From assembly GCA_965226475.1 (NCBI GenBank), contig CBDDDJ010000004.1:186001-250000 (forward strand): a stretch of DNA of 64,000 bases, given 5' to 3'. Below are positions 52,077 through 60,781 of the stretch, in pieces. This stretch comes from JASLMY01 sp965226475. Its GTDB lineage: Bacteria > Pseudomonadota > Alphaproteobacteria > GCA-2731375. The translations under genes were made by a program, and so were the position numbers. Positions within the stretch are counted from its first letter, which is position 1; each line of letters starts with the position of its first letter. The notes under the pieces were generated by a model. The model was not told the origin of the DNA and searched no databases. It was given only the letters and a program-made list of their open reading frames with translations.

Positions 52077-53228
52077 TCAACGAAACGCCGCCTGGCCCGT
52101 GATCTCCCGGCCCTGGATGAGCGTCAGGATCTCGTTGGTGGCATCCGGCACCGCCAGCATGCGGACGTCGCGCCAGAGCCGCTCGAGCCCGGTTTCCTGG
52201 CCGATCCCCATGGCGCCGTGGCTGTGCATCGCGAGGCTCACCGCCTCCTCGCAGGCCGTCGTCGCATGCCGCTTCGCCATGGCGGAAACACCGTTCGCCC
52301 GCTCGCCGCGATCGACCGTGTCGAGCGCCATGTAGCAGAGGAGGCGGCTGGTCGTGACCGCCGTCTCGATATCGGCCAGGTTCTTCTGGATCAACTGGTG
52401 TCCGCCGATCGGCTTGCCGAACTGATGGCGCACGCCCGCATAATCGACCGCCGCCTCGAAGGCGCGCTGGGCCAGGCCGACGGCGGCGAGGCCGACCAGC
52501 GGCCGGTTGACGTTCCAGGTGAGTGTCAGCAGCCGCGCGGCATCGCCCGCTTCGCCCAGCGCATTGGCGGCGGGGACGCGGCACGCCTCGAACACCCATT
52601 CGCCCAGGTGCCCCTGGTTCAGGCCCAGGACCGGGATCTCGCGGGCCTCGAAGGCTGAATGCTCGCGCTCGACCACGACGCGGCGCAGCCGGCCCTTGGC
52701 CTCGCCCTCGCTCCCGACGCAGGTGACGTTGGCGATGTCGGCGATGGAGGCGTTGGTGATCCAGGATTTTCGGCCGTCGATCACCAGCTCTTCGCCCTCC
52801 TCGCGCACCCGGGTCTTCACCTCGCGCGGGTTGGAACCGACGTCGGGCTCCGTCGTGCCGGTACCGCAGAACTTGCGGCCGGCGAAAAGATCGGGGAGGA
52901 AACGCTCGCGCTGCTCGGGCGTGCTCTCGGAATGCAGGCGGGTGATGGTGACCTCGTGGCCCATCAGCGACATGGCGATGTGGGGGGGCAGCTGCTCGAA
53001 CATGATGCCGTAGTCGAGCATGGAGAGGCCGCCGCCGCCGTCCGCCTCCGGCACGCGGGGCGCCATCAGGCCGTGGCTGGCCAGTAGGGCGTAGATTTCC
53101 ACCATGGCGCCTCTGGGCAGCGAGCAGTCCGGGTCGTTGGCCTCCAGGATCGGCCGGATATCGCGTTCGCTCATGCGGCGGGTCGCGTCCCGCATCATGA
53201 TCTGTTCGCTGGAAAGCTCGAATTTCAT
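52077..53228 (-). CDS. Acyl-CoA dehydrogenase
   Basis: 383 residues, FAD enzyme that oxidises an acyl-CoA to the 2-enoyl-CoA. Domains in order: N-terminal helices (LSSEQIMMRDATRRMSERDIRP), beta domain with FCGTGTTEPDVGSNPREVKTRV and GRKSWITNASIADI, C-terminal helices with DYAGVRHQFGKPIGGHQLIQKNLADIE and AMHSHGAMGIGQETGLERLWRDVRML. Standard length. It shares its operon with the CoA-transferase; the SDR at 53.2 kb lies 13 bases upstream on the same strand, giving a three-gene cluster read leftward. Confidence 0.94.
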   Translation of the reverse strand: MKFELSSEQIMMRDATRRMSERDIRPILEANDPDCSLPRGAMVEIYALLASHGLMAPRVPEADGGGGLSMLDYGIMFEQLPPHIAMSLMGHEVTITRLHSESTPEQRERFLPDLFAGRKFCGTGTTEPDVGSNPREVKTRVREEGEELVIDGRKSWITNASIADIANVTCVGSEGEAKGRLRRVVVEREHSAFEAREIPVLGLNQGHLGEWVFEACRVPAANALGEAGDAARLLTLTWNVNRPLVGLAAVGLAQRAFEAAVDYAGVRHQFGKPIGGHQLIQKNLADIETAVTTSRLLCYMALDTVDRGERANGVSAMAKRHATTACEEAVSLAMHSHGAMGIGQETGLERLWRDVRMLAVPDATNEILTLIQGREITGQAAFR

Positions 53229-53241
53229 CGCCGCTGGTCCC

Positions 53242-54027
53242 TCAGGGCATCACGAAGCCGCCGTTGACGCTCATCACCTGGCCGGTGACCCAGCCGGCCC
53301 GCCGGCTCGCCAGATAGGCGATGGCGCCGGCGATGTCGTCGGGCTCGCCCAGGCGCCGGGTTGGATACATCCTGAGCACGGTCTGTTGGCGCCGCGCATA
53401 CTTCTCCTCGCCCATGGAGGCGCGCAGGCCAGCCTCCCGCTCCTGGCGCAGCTCGGTGTTGGTGGCGCCGGGCGAGACGATGTTGAGCGTCACGCCGTTC
53501 CGCCCCACCTCCTGCGCCACCGATTTCACCAGGGCGACGACGCCTCCCTTGGCGGCGGCATAGTAGGAAAGCCGCGCCTGGCCGACCCGCGCGGCATCGG
53601 AGGCGAGGCAGACGATGCGGCCATAGCTCCGCTCGCACATCCCCGGCAGCACCGCGTGGATGGCGTTCATCGGGCCAGAGAGACAGACGTCCAACATTCG
53701 CGCCCAGTCCTTGGGCGTAGAGTCTAGGAAGGTCTTGTCGTCCAGCACGGCGGCGGAATTCACCAATATGTCGGGCGCGCCCAAGGTGTCCTCGGTCCGT
53801 GCCAGCAATGCCCCAATCGACTCGGCCGACGTGATGTCGCAAGCCACGCCGATCACCGAGGCGCCCGTCGCCGCCAACCTCCCCGCCGCCGCCTCGGCCG
53901 CTTGGCCATCGATATCGGCGATGGCGACCTTGGCCCCCTCCCCCGCCATCTGGGCCGCCGCCGCGAAGCCGATCCCGCGCGCCGCGCCGATCAATACCGC
54001 GACATCGCCGTCCAATCCGTAGTCCAC
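53242..54027 (-). CDS. Short-chain dehydrogenase/reductase (3-hydroxyacyl type)
   Basis: 261 residues. LIGAARGIGFAAAAQMAGEG is the Rossmann motif, AIADIDG the NAD-type Asp, VNSAAVLDD the NNAG equivalent, Ser in VCLASDAAR, catalytic SYYAAAKGG, and VTGQVMSVNGGFVMP at the C-terminus. It is the first gene of a leftward operon with the acyl-CoA dehydrogenase and the CoA-transferase. This suggests a role as hydroxyacyl-CoA dehydrogenase of the same short acid-degradation route (inference). Confidence 0.9.
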   Translation of the reverse strand: MDYGLDGDVAVLIGAARGIGFAAAAQMAGEGAKVAIADIDGQAAEAAAGRLAATGASVIGVACDITSAESIGALLARTEDTLGAPDILVNSAAVLDDKTFLDSTPKDWARMLDVCLSGPMNAIHAVLPGMCERSYGRIVCLASDAARVGQARLSYYAAAKGGVVALVKSVAQEVGRNGVTLNIVSPGATNTELRQEREAGLRASMGEEKYARRQQTVLRMYPTRRLGEPDDIAGAIAYLASRRAGWVTGQVMSVNGGFVMP

Positions 54028-54166
54028 CCGTCTCCTCCCGCTCGCTGGCGCGGCGCATCATCGTCCGAACCTCAGACCCAGGCAAGCGGAGGTGGGAAGC
54101 CTCGGTTGACAGATGGCCGCCGGTCACGATGAATGCGGCGCGCGGCGATTTGGGAGGAGCGAGGGC

Positions 54167-54949
54167 ATGAGCGAGGCGTTGATCGAGACCCGGCGCGAGG
54201 GGGCGGCCCTGGTCGTGACCTTCAACCGGCCGAAGGTGCGGAACGCCATCTCCGTCGAGACCATGGAGGCCTTGATCGGCGCCATGGACGAGGCGGCGGC
54301 GGACGACGGCGTCGCGGCCGTCATCTTCACCGGCGGGCCCGACTATTTCTCCGCTGGCGCCGACCTGAACGACGCCCAGGCGATCGACGGGGCAAAAAGC
54401 GGCGTCGAATACTTCAACCGCTGGCATCGCCTGTGCAACGCGGTCGAAACCATGCCAAAGCCGGCGATCGCCGCGATCGAGGGCTTCTGCATGACGGGGG
54501 GCTGCGAATTCGCACTCGCCTGCGACCTGCGTGTCGCTGGCGAGGGCTCGACATTCGCCATCACCTCGTCACGCATCGGCACGGTGGCGGGCGCGGGCGG
54601 CACCCAGCGTCTGCCGCGCGTCGTCGGCGCCAGCCGCGCGCTTGAAATCCTCTTCGCGGCCGAGCCGATCGATGCGGCCGAAGCCTACCGCATCGGCCTG
54701 ATCAACCGGCTGACGGCGAAGGGCGGGGCGCTGCCCCAGGCGCTGGAACTTACCGAACTCTACGCCACGCGGGCGCCCTTGAGCCTCGCCTTCGTCAAGC
54801 GCGCCGTGCATCGCGGCATGCAGATGGATCTCGCCAGTGCGGTCGAGTTCGAGGCGATGCTCGTCGCGACCATCTACGGCACCAACGACCGGCGCGAGGG
54901 CATCGCCGCCTTCCTGGAAAGACGATCGGCCAACTTCACGGGGACATGA
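54167..54949 (+). CDS. Enoyl-CoA hydratase/isomerase
   Basis: 260 residues of the crotonase fold, from an ATG preceded by GGGAGGAG. The oxyanion-hole segments are YFSAGADLNDAQA and IEGFCMTGGCEFALACDLRVAGEG, where the Glu position after GGG is changed to GGCE. The trimer region is SSRIGTVAGAGGTQRLPRVVGASRALEIL, with the second Glu position in this loop as Thr. It is divergent from the SDR gene and overlaps the aldo/keto reductase gene by ATGA. Confidence 0.9.
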   Translation: MSEALIETRREGAALVVTFNRPKVRNAISVETMEALIGAMDEAAADDGVAAVIFTGGPDYFSAGADLNDAQAIDGAKSGVEYFNRWHRLCNAVETMPKPAIAAIEGFCMTGGCEFALACDLRVAGEGSTFAITSSRIGTVAGAGGTQRLPRVVGASRALEILFAAEPIDAAEAYRIGLINRLTAKGGALPQALELTELYATRAPLSLAFVKRAVHRGMQMDLASAVEFEAMLVATIYGTNDRREGIAAFLERRSANFTGT

Positions 54950-55899
54950 AAACAATGGAATTCCGCAATCTCGGCCCCTCTGGCCTTCGCGTTTCGCTGG
55001 TCGGGCTCGGCTGCAACAATTTCGGCATGCGGCTGGACCTGGAGGGCACCCGCGCCGTGGTGCACCAGGCGCTCGATGACGGCATCACCCTCTTCGACAC
55101 GGCGGATACCTATGGCGGGCGCGGCGGCTCGGAGGAACAGCTCGGCCAGATCCTGGGCGCCAACCGCAAGGAAATCGTGCTGGCCAGCAAGTTCGGCATG
55201 AAAATGGCCGATGACGATCACCACCAGGGGGGCTCGCGCCGCTGGATGATGACCGCGGTCGAAGACAGCCTGCGGCGCCTGCAAACCGACTGGATCGACC
55301 TCTACCAGCTGCACCAGCCCGACCCCCTGACGCCGATCGACGAGACGTTGAGGGCGCTCGAGGACCTCGTGCGCCAGGGCAAGGTGCGCTACATCGGCTG
55401 CTCCAACCTCACCGGCTGGCAGGTAGTCGAGGCGCACTGGACGGCGGCGACCGGCGGGACGTCCGAGTTCGTCTCCTGCCAGGACGAATACAATTTGTTG
55501 AACCGGGCCATCGAGGGCCAGCTGCTGCCGGCGATGGAACGGTACGGCCTGGGCCTGCTGCCCTATTTCCCGCTGGCGAGCGGGCTGCTGACCGGCAAAT
55601 ACCGGCCGGACGCGATGCCGGAGGGCGCGCGGCTGACTAACGACCCGACCTTCGCCAACCGGGTCTACGTGACGGACGGGAACTGGGCGATCGTCGCCGC
55701 CCTCACCGCCTTCGCCGAGGCGCGCGGCCACGGTCTGCTGGAACTTGCCTTCGCCTGGCTCGCCGCCCGGCCCGAGACCTCCTCGATCATCGCCGGCGCC
55801 ACGCGGCCCGAACAGATCACCGCCAATGTCCAGGCGATCGGTTGGGAGCTTTCCGACGACGAACTGGCGGAGATCGACGGAATCACGCTCGGGGGCTAG
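54946..55899 (+). CDS. Aldo/keto reductase
   Basis: 317 residues, NADPH-dependent (alpha/beta)8 reductase. Catalytic tetrad members are visible: Asp and Tyr in LFDTADTYGGRGGSEEQLG, Lys in IVLASKFGM, and His in LYQLHQPDPLTPIDETLRALEDLVRQGK. NADP contacts lie in PLASGLLTGKYRPD and IIAGATRPEQITANVQA. The start overlaps the enoyl-CoA hydratase stop (ATGA). This family reduces aldehydes and ketones; specificity is unknown. Confidence 0.94.
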   Translation: MKTMEFRNLGPSGLRVSLVGLGCNNFGMRLDLEGTRAVVHQALDDGITLFDTADTYGGRGGSEEQLGQILGANRKEIVLASKFGMKMADDDHHQGGSRRWMMTAVEDSLRRLQTDWIDLYQLHQPDPLTPIDETLRALEDLVRQGKVRYIGCSNLTGWQVVEAHWTAATGGTSEFVSCQDEYNLLNRAIEGQLLPAMERYGLGLLPYFPLASGLLTGKYRPDAMPEGARLTNDPTFANRVYVTDGNWAIVAALTAFAEARGHGLLELAFAWLAARPETSSIIAGATRPEQITANVQAIGWELSDDELAEIDGITLGG

Positions 55900-56759
55900 A
55901 TCCCGCCCAAGAACTCCTCGCTCCATTGGTCGTAGTCGGCGCGCCGCGTCACGCGGCGCATCAGGTCGGCGTCGGCGACGCCGGGGAGGTCGCCGGGCGC
56001 GGTGCCGTCGCGCAGCGCCTTCAGCGTCGCATGGGTCGCCCGCACGGCGGCCATGAAGGGGTGGTGGCCCTGGAGCGCGACGCGGACACGCCGGGCGCCG
56101 AGATATTCCTTGTCGGCGAGCTCCGGCCCCGTGCCGCCGAGGATGAAGGGCAGCGAGACGGCCGCCGAGACCGCGTCCAGCTCCGCCCGGGTCTTGATGC
56201 CGACGAGGAAGATCGCGTCGACGCCCACTTCTTCATAGGCCTTGGCGCGGGCGACCGCGTCGTCGATGCCGGTGATCGCCGGCGCGCTGGTGCGGCCCGC
56301 GATCACCAGGTCCGGGTCCTGCCGTCCCTGGAGCGCCGCCTTCATCTTGCCGACGCCCTCGGGAATCGAGACGAGCCGGGTCTCCTTCACGCCGAACTCA
56401 TTCGGCAACACCGTGTCCTCGATCGAAAGCGCGGCGACGCCCGCCGTCTCCAACTCCTCCACCGTGCACTTTACGTTCAAGGCATTGCCGTAGCCGTGGT
56501 CGGCGTCGACCAGCAGCGGCAGATTGCCCGCCCGATTGATGCGGTAGGCCTGCTGGGCGAACTCCGTGAGGGTCAGGACGATCAGGTCCGGCGCGCCGGT
56601 GACGCTCATGGAGCCGATGGAACCCGCGAACATGCCGACCTCGAAGCCCAGGTCCTCGGCGATACGGGCGGAGATGGCGTCGTAGACGCTGCCCGGATGG
56701 ACGCAAGCGTCGCCGGCGAGCACGGCGCGAAAGGCTTGGCGGCGGGAACCCCAATGCAT
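55896..56759 (-). CDS. Isocitrate lyase/PEP mutase superfamily protein (oxaloacetate decarboxylase-like)
   Basis: 287 residues. The N-terminal GDACVHPGSVYDAISARIAEDLGFEVGMFAG fixes the family; metal-binding Asp residues occur in LLVDADHGYGNALNVKCTVEELE and the loop Glu in AALSIEDTVLPNEFG. The gate loop lacks the KKCGH of isocitrate lyase and the residues of PEP mutase; the arrangement fits bacterial oxaloacetate decarboxylase/2-methylisocitrate lyase-like enzymes. Its stop overlaps the aldo/keto reductase stop by a few bases. It is divergent from accA with about 135 bases between starts. Confidence 0.88.
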   Translation of the reverse strand: MHWGSRRQAFRAVLAGDACVHPGSVYDAISARIAEDLGFEVGMFAGSIGSMSVTGAPDLIVLTLTEFAQQAYRINRAGNLPLLVDADHGYGNALNVKCTVEELETAGVAALSIEDTVLPNEFGVKETRLVSIPEGVGKMKAALQGRQDPDLVIAGRTSAPAITGIDDAVARAKAYEEVGVDAIFLVGIKTRAELDAVSAAVSLPFILGGTGPELADKEYLGARRVRVALQGHHPFMAAVRATHATLKALRDGTAPGDLPGVADADLMRRVTRRADYDQWSEEFLGGI

Positions 56760-56893
56760 GATTTAAACTCCTCTCGTGCAAGCCTCGCCGGGCCGGCGGG
56801 CGCGGAACTATAGCGCGGGCGGCGGCGTTCCGCCCGCGTTGACAAGCGCCGCCGGCGGGGCCACGTTGGCCCTCGATCCCACGGAGGCGGAAA

Positions 56894-57856
56894 TTGCGGT
56901 CCTACCTCGAATTCGAACGGCCGATCGCGGAACTCGAGGACAAGATCCTGGAGCTGCGCAAGCTCGACGGCGTCGGCGAGGGCCAGGTCGACATCGAGGA
57001 CGAGGTGGCCCACCTGCAGAGCAAGGCCGACCTGCTGCTGAACGAGACCTACGCCGAACTCAGCCCTTGGCACAAGACCCTGGTCGCCCGCCACCCCCAC
57101 CGGCCCCATTTCACCGACTATATCGAGGGGTTGATCGAGGACTTCACCCCGCTCGCCGGCGACCGCGCCTTCGCCGACGACAAGGCGATGATCGGCGGTA
57201 TCGGGCGCTTGAAGGGCCGCTCGATCATGATCGTCGGCCAGGAGAAGGGGGCCGACACGGAAGGCCGGGTAAAGCACAACTTCGGCATGGCCCGGCCCGA
57301 AGGCTACCGCAAGGCGATCCGGCTGATCCGCCTCGCCGATCGTTTCGCCCTGCCGGTGGTGACGCTGGTCGATACCCCCGGCGCCTATCCGGGCATCAGC
57401 GCGGAGGAGCGCGGCCAGGCGGAGGCGATCGCCCGCTCGACAGAGGCCTGCCTCGATGCCGGCGTGCCGATCGTCGCCTGTATCGTCGGCGAGGGCGGCT
57501 CGGGTGGCGCGGTGGCGCTCGCCTCCGGCAATCGCGTGCTGATGCTGGAACATGCCATCTATTCGGTGATCATGCCCGAGGGCTGCGCCTCGATTCTTTG
57601 GCGCTCGGCCGAGAAGGCCCAGGAGGCGGCGGACGCGCTGAAGCTGACGGCGAGGGACCTGATGGAGCTGAAGGTCATCGATGGCGTCGTCTCGGAGCCG
57701 GTCGGCGGCGCGCACCGGGACCGCGACAAGACGATCAACGGCGTCGGCGACGCGATCGTGGCCGCGCTCGACGAATTCGGGGACCGGACGGCCGACGAAA
57801 TCCGCGCGCACCGGCGGGAGAAGTTCCTGCAAATCGGCCGCGTCGGGCTCGCCTGA
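56894..57856 (+). CDS. accA: Acetyl-CoA carboxylase, carboxyltransferase subunit alpha
   Basis: 320 residues, one subunit of the carboxyltransferase that makes malonyl-CoA for fatty-acid synthesis. The start is a TTG (RSYLEFERPIAELEDKILEL) with ACGGAGG upstream at the right distance; no ATG or GTG fits the family N-terminus. Core motifs are FGMARPEGYRKAIRLIRLADRF, VVTLVDTPGAYPGISAEERGQAEAI, IVGEGGSGGAVALASGNRVLML and SVIMPEGCASILW with the oxyanion residues. As in most genomes, accD is not adjacent. Confidence 0.95.
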   Translation: MRSYLEFERPIAELEDKILELRKLDGVGEGQVDIEDEVAHLQSKADLLLNETYAELSPWHKTLVARHPHRPHFTDYIEGLIEDFTPLAGDRAFADDKAMIGGIGRLKGRSIMIVGQEKGADTEGRVKHNFGMARPEGYRKAIRLIRLADRFALPVVTLVDTPGAYPGISAEERGQAEAIARSTEACLDAGVPIVACIVGEGGSGGAVALASGNRVLMLEHAIYSVIMPEGCASILWRSAEKAQEAADALKLTARDLMELKVIDGVVSEPVGGAHRDRDKTINGVGDAIVAALDEFGDRTADEIRAHRREKFLQIGRVGLA

Positions 57857-57914
57857 GAGACCCGAGCGCGAAGACCCGCGCCCGATCCGCCGGCCTGGGA
57901 AACACGACGATACC

Positions 57915-58319
57915 ATGAGCGACCAAGACGCCATCCTCTTCGCCAACGAGGCCTTCTACCAGGCCTTCGCCGAGCGCGACATGGGCGCGATGGAGGCGAT
58001 CTGGGCCGAGCGGGACTCGGTGGCCTGCATCCATCCGGGCTGGCATCCGCTGGAGGGCCGCGACGAGGTGCTGGAGAGCTGGCGGGCGATCCTGGCGAAC
58101 GCGGGTTCGCCCCCGGTCGTCTGCCGCGAGCCGCGCGTCCACATGCGCGGCGAGATGGCCTTCGTCGTCTGTTACGAGGACATTCACGGCCAGTTCCTGA
58201 TCGCCACCAACGTCTTCGTCCGCGAGGGCCGGACCTGGCGCATCGTCCATCACCAGGCGGGTCCGACCGCGGGCCGGCCGGAGACGGGCGAGGACGAGGG
58301 CGAACGCACGGTGAATTGA
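57915..58319 (+). CDS. SnoaL/DUF4440-like (NTF2-fold) protein
   Basis: 134 residues. The NTF2-like cone fold is suggested by FANEAFYQAFAERDMGAMEAIWAERDSVACIHPGWHPLEGRDEVLESWRAIL, then VVCYEDIHGQFLIATNVFVREGRTWRIVHHQAGP. Members are small ligand-binding or isomerase-like proteins; the His-rich VHHQAGP end and the CIHPGW segment are usual in a widespread alphaproteobacterial group annotated as nuclear transport factor 2 family. It follows accA by 58 bases on the same strand. Confidence 0.85.
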   Translation: MSDQDAILFANEAFYQAFAERDMGAMEAIWAERDSVACIHPGWHPLEGRDEVLESWRAILANAGSPPVVCREPRVHMRGEMAFVVCYEDIHGQFLIATNVFVREGRTWRIVHHQAGPTAGRPETGEDEGERTVN

Positions 58320-58397
58320 GGTGGCCGGCCGGGCCGGGGAGCGGATCGGCCAAGCCGCCATCATGACCGACGGCCAGCACCAGGGAGGGTTCGAGGC

Positions 58398-58640
58398 ATG
58401 GGGGCACGCGATCCGGTGATCGTCGGCGTGGCCGACGTGGATCTGGTCGACGGCAAGATCGCCGACGGCGTCAAGGTCCTGAACATGCAGGCGCGCGCCG
58501 CCAAGGCCGCGCTGGGCCAGGCGGGCCTCGGGCTCGGCGAGGTCGACGGCCTGTTGGTGGCGGGCGCCCGCACCGCGCTGGCGCACGGCACCGGCGATAC
58601 GCTCTCCAGTGGCGCCACTTGCGTCCTGGCCCGGCGCTGA
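58398..58640 (+). pseudogene. N-terminal fragment of a thiolase-like protein
   Basis: 80 residues starting MGARDPVIVGVADVDLVDGKI and continuing VKVLNMQARAAKAALGQAGLGLGEVDGLLVAG. This matches the first ~60 residues of lipid-transfer/acetyl-CoA acetyltransferase (SCP-x-like) thiolases, which are about 380 residues. After TALAHGTGDTLSS it runs into SGATCVLARR, where the gene has lost almost everything, including the catalytic Cys. The following OB-fold gene is the partner that normally pairs with the full thiolase. Confidence 0.75.
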
Positions 58641-58656
58641 GAAGGGAGGCCGAACC

Positions 58657-59064
58657 ATGAGCGACAAACCGCCGCCCACCATCGATGCCGACAGCGCGCC
58701 CTTTTGGGCCGCCGCCAAGGCGGGCCGCCTGGATATCCCGCAATGCGGCGACTGCGGCAAAACCTACTTCCCGCCCCGCCTCCTCTGCCCCCACTGCCAC
58801 GCGGAGATCGGCGGCTGGCTGACCGCCGAGGGCACCGGCACGATCTACTCCTTCACCGTCGCGCGGCGCCCGGCCCACCCCGGCTTCAAGGACGATGTGC
58901 CCTATGTGGTGGCCCTGATCGAGCTCGACGAGGGCGCCCGGATGATGAGCAATATCGTCACCGACGATCCCGACGGCGTGCGTATCGGCGAACGGGTCGA
59001 GGTCTTCTTCGATCCGGTGAACGAGGAGCTGACGATGCCGAAATTCCGCCGGCTCGATACGTAG
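58657..59064 (+). CDS. Zn-ribbon OB-fold (DUF35) protein
   Basis: 135 residues from the ATG after GGGAGG. The zinc ribbon is C-x2-C...C-x2-C in CGDCGKTYFPPRLLCPHCHAEIG; the OB-fold acyl-CoA-binding part follows in GTGTIYSFTVARRPAHPGFKDDVPYVVALIELDEG. Such proteins form complexes with SCP-x/thiolase-like enzymes and act on CoA esters. Here its presumed thiolase partner is only a stub 16 bases upstream, so the protein may lack its enzyme. Confidence 0.88.
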   Translation: MSDKPPPTIDADSAPFWAAAKAGRLDIPQCGDCGKTYFPPRLLCPHCHAEIGGWLTAEGTGTIYSFTVARRPAHPGFKDDVPYVVALIELDEGARMMSNIVTDDPDGVRIGERVEVFFDPVNEELTMPKFRRLDT

Positions 59065-59067
59065 GCC

Positions 59068-59544
59068 ATGGCCGTCTCGGAGGACACACCCATGACCACC
59101 ACCATGACCCGGGACGAAGCCCGGGCCTTCCTCGCCGCGCCGCGCGTCGCCATCCTCTCGGTGCCGCAGCCGGGGCGCGGGCCGCTGGCGAGCCCGGTCT
59201 GGTACCGGGTCGAGGCGAACGGCGACCTCGCCTTCATCACGCCCGAGGATACGGCCAAGGGCCGGTTGATCGCGGTCGGCACCCGCCTCTCGCTCTGCGT
59301 CCAGAAGGACACCCCCTCCTACCAGTACGTCAGCGTCGAGGGCCCGGTGGCGCGGATCGACGCCGCCGACTGGTCGGCCGACCTGATTCCGATGGCGACC
59401 CGTTATCTGGGCGCAACCGAGGGCAGGGCCTACGCCGACGCCATGTTGGCGGCCTTCGCCCGGACGGGCCGCATGCTGGTCCGCTTGCGCCCCGAACGCT
59501 GGCTGACGGCGGACTATTCGAAGCGGGCGCGAGGGGGCGGGTGA
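59068..59544 (+). CDS. Pyridoxamine 5'-phosphate oxidase-family flavoprotein
   Basis: 158 residues. The split-beta-barrel FMN/F420-binding fold is suggested by RDEARAFLAAPRVAILSVPQPGRGPLASPVWYRVEANGDLAFITPEDTAKGRLIAVGTRLSLCVQKDTPSYQYVSVEGPV. It probably starts at the ATG four bases after the OB-fold stop, though a later ATG (MTTTMTRDE) would also do. Members bind FMN, F420 or heme. It is co-transcribed with the OB-fold gene. Confidence 0.85.
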   Translation: MAVSEDTPMTTTMTRDEARAFLAAPRVAILSVPQPGRGPLASPVWYRVEANGDLAFITPEDTAKGRLIAVGTRLSLCVQKDTPSYQYVSVEGPVARIDAADWSADLIPMATRYLGATEGRAYADAMLAAFARTGRMLVRLRPERWLTADYSKRARGGG

Positions 59545-59830
59545 CTGCCGCAATAACCGGAACCGGCCGTCATCCTAGGTCGGCCGAACGAAGACAAGGG
59601 AGAACGACATGGCTGGCGTGGACATGGAGATGTTGCGGGCGCGCGTTATCGTCTGAAACTATTGGCGGGCACCATGCTCGAAGCCCATGTCGAATGCCTC
59701 GACGAGATCCACGAGCGCGCCCTTGGGGTCACCCACGTCCCGCGATTTCGAGCATGACGTGGCGACGTGAAAATTCGATCGATGCGACACGTCGCCGACC
59801 AAACCGCCATTTGCCGCGACGTAAGTGCCG
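59545..59830. other. Region with a cut-off gene start and no complete gene
   Basis: About 286 bases. At 59609-59656 there is a well-formed start (AAGGGAG, then ATG) reading MAGVDMEMLRARVIV before a stop, the look of a gene beginning that has been cut away. On the minus strand 59659-59740 reads GDPKGALVDLVEAFDMGFEHGARQ before a stop, possibly the end of another lost gene. Neither can be assigned. Confidence 0.45.
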
Positions 59831-60631
59831 TCAATCGGCGTCGCGGCGACTTTTCGACCACTCGCGCGCGCGGCGCCGGGCCTCCGCGATTTTGTCCGCA
59901 TTCATGAGATTGGCCGTGTAGGCCAAGCATTCTTTCCCCTTGTCGTGACCCGCCGACGCGGCGAGGGCGCACCACATATAGGCTTGCACGAGATCCTTTT
60001 GCACACCTTGACCCAGGAGATAGGAGGCACCCAGGTTGGTCTGGGCCATGGGCTCTCCCCGAGCCGCGGCCTTGCGATACCATGCAACCGCCTTTTCAAC
60101 ATCCTGTTCGACGCCCCAGCCGTTCCGATACATCTCGCCAATATTGGTCTGGGCGGTGATATCGCCTTGATCCGCGGCCTTGCGGTACCAGGCCATGGCC
60201 TTGGCAAAATCTTGCGGGACGCCACGTCCCTTATCGTACATATAGCCGAGATCGTATTGCGCATCGGCGTAACCCTGCTCCGCCGCCTTGCGGTACCACT
60301 CGATGGCGCGCGCAAAGTCCTGCTTTACGCCCCGGCCCCTGGAATACATGAACCCGACATTGGTTTGCGCTTCGAGATGGCCTTGCTCGGCCGCCTTCCG
60401 GTACCATGTCATGGCCCGCCCGTCGTCTCGCGCCACGCCCTTTCCGTCGCTGTACATTTGGCCAAGGTTGTATTGCGCCGCCGCCGCGCCCTGCTCGGCG
60501 AGCGGTCGCCATTCGGCAAGCGCCGCCTCGTAGTCTTCACGCTGATATGCCTCTACCCCCTTCTTGAAATCTTGCGCCGTCGCCGACAGCGCAAATACCA
60601 AGCCGATGATCGAACACAAGGCGACGCGCAT
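59831..60631 (-). CDS. Secreted Sel1-like repeat protein
   Basis: 266 residues. A short signal peptide (ALCSIIGLVFALSATAQ) leads to the periplasm. Five consecutive Sel1-like (TPR-type) repeats of 36 residues follow, each ending WYRKAAEQG or a close form (AQYNLGQMYSDGKGVARDDGRAMTWYRKAAEQG is the first), then a helical C-terminus. SLR proteins act as protein-protein adaptors in envelope and host-interaction pathways. The repeats are well conserved, and copy number could vary. Confidence 0.9.
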   Translation of the reverse strand: MRVALCSIIGLVFALSATAQDFKKGVEAYQREDYEAALAEWRPLAEQGAAAAQYNLGQMYSDGKGVARDDGRAMTWYRKAAEQGHLEAQTNVGFMYSRGRGVKQDFARAIEWYRKAAEQGYADAQYDLGYMYDKGRGVPQDFAKAMAWYRKAADQGDITAQTNIGEMYRNGWGVEQDVEKAVAWYRKAAARGEPMAQTNLGASYLLGQGVQKDLVQAYMWCALAASAGHDKGKECLAYTANLMNADKIAEARRRAREWSKSRRDAD

Positions 60632-60781
60632 GGTGTTCTCCTCCAGGGCGAGAGTAGCATGTCTTCGTCATCATCCCGCTTCGGCCCACGCGGCGGGCAC
60701 CTCCCCACCCATGTCGCATTCGCGACAATTACCGTCGCGAAACGTCCAGTCCCCCCATCCACTCGTTGATACGAGGTTTTG

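Noticed and set aside
59831..60769. Plus-strand open frame opposite the Sel1-repeat gene
   Set aside because: It shows the reverse-strand echo of the 36-residue repeats; the minus strand has a signal peptide and canonical repeats.
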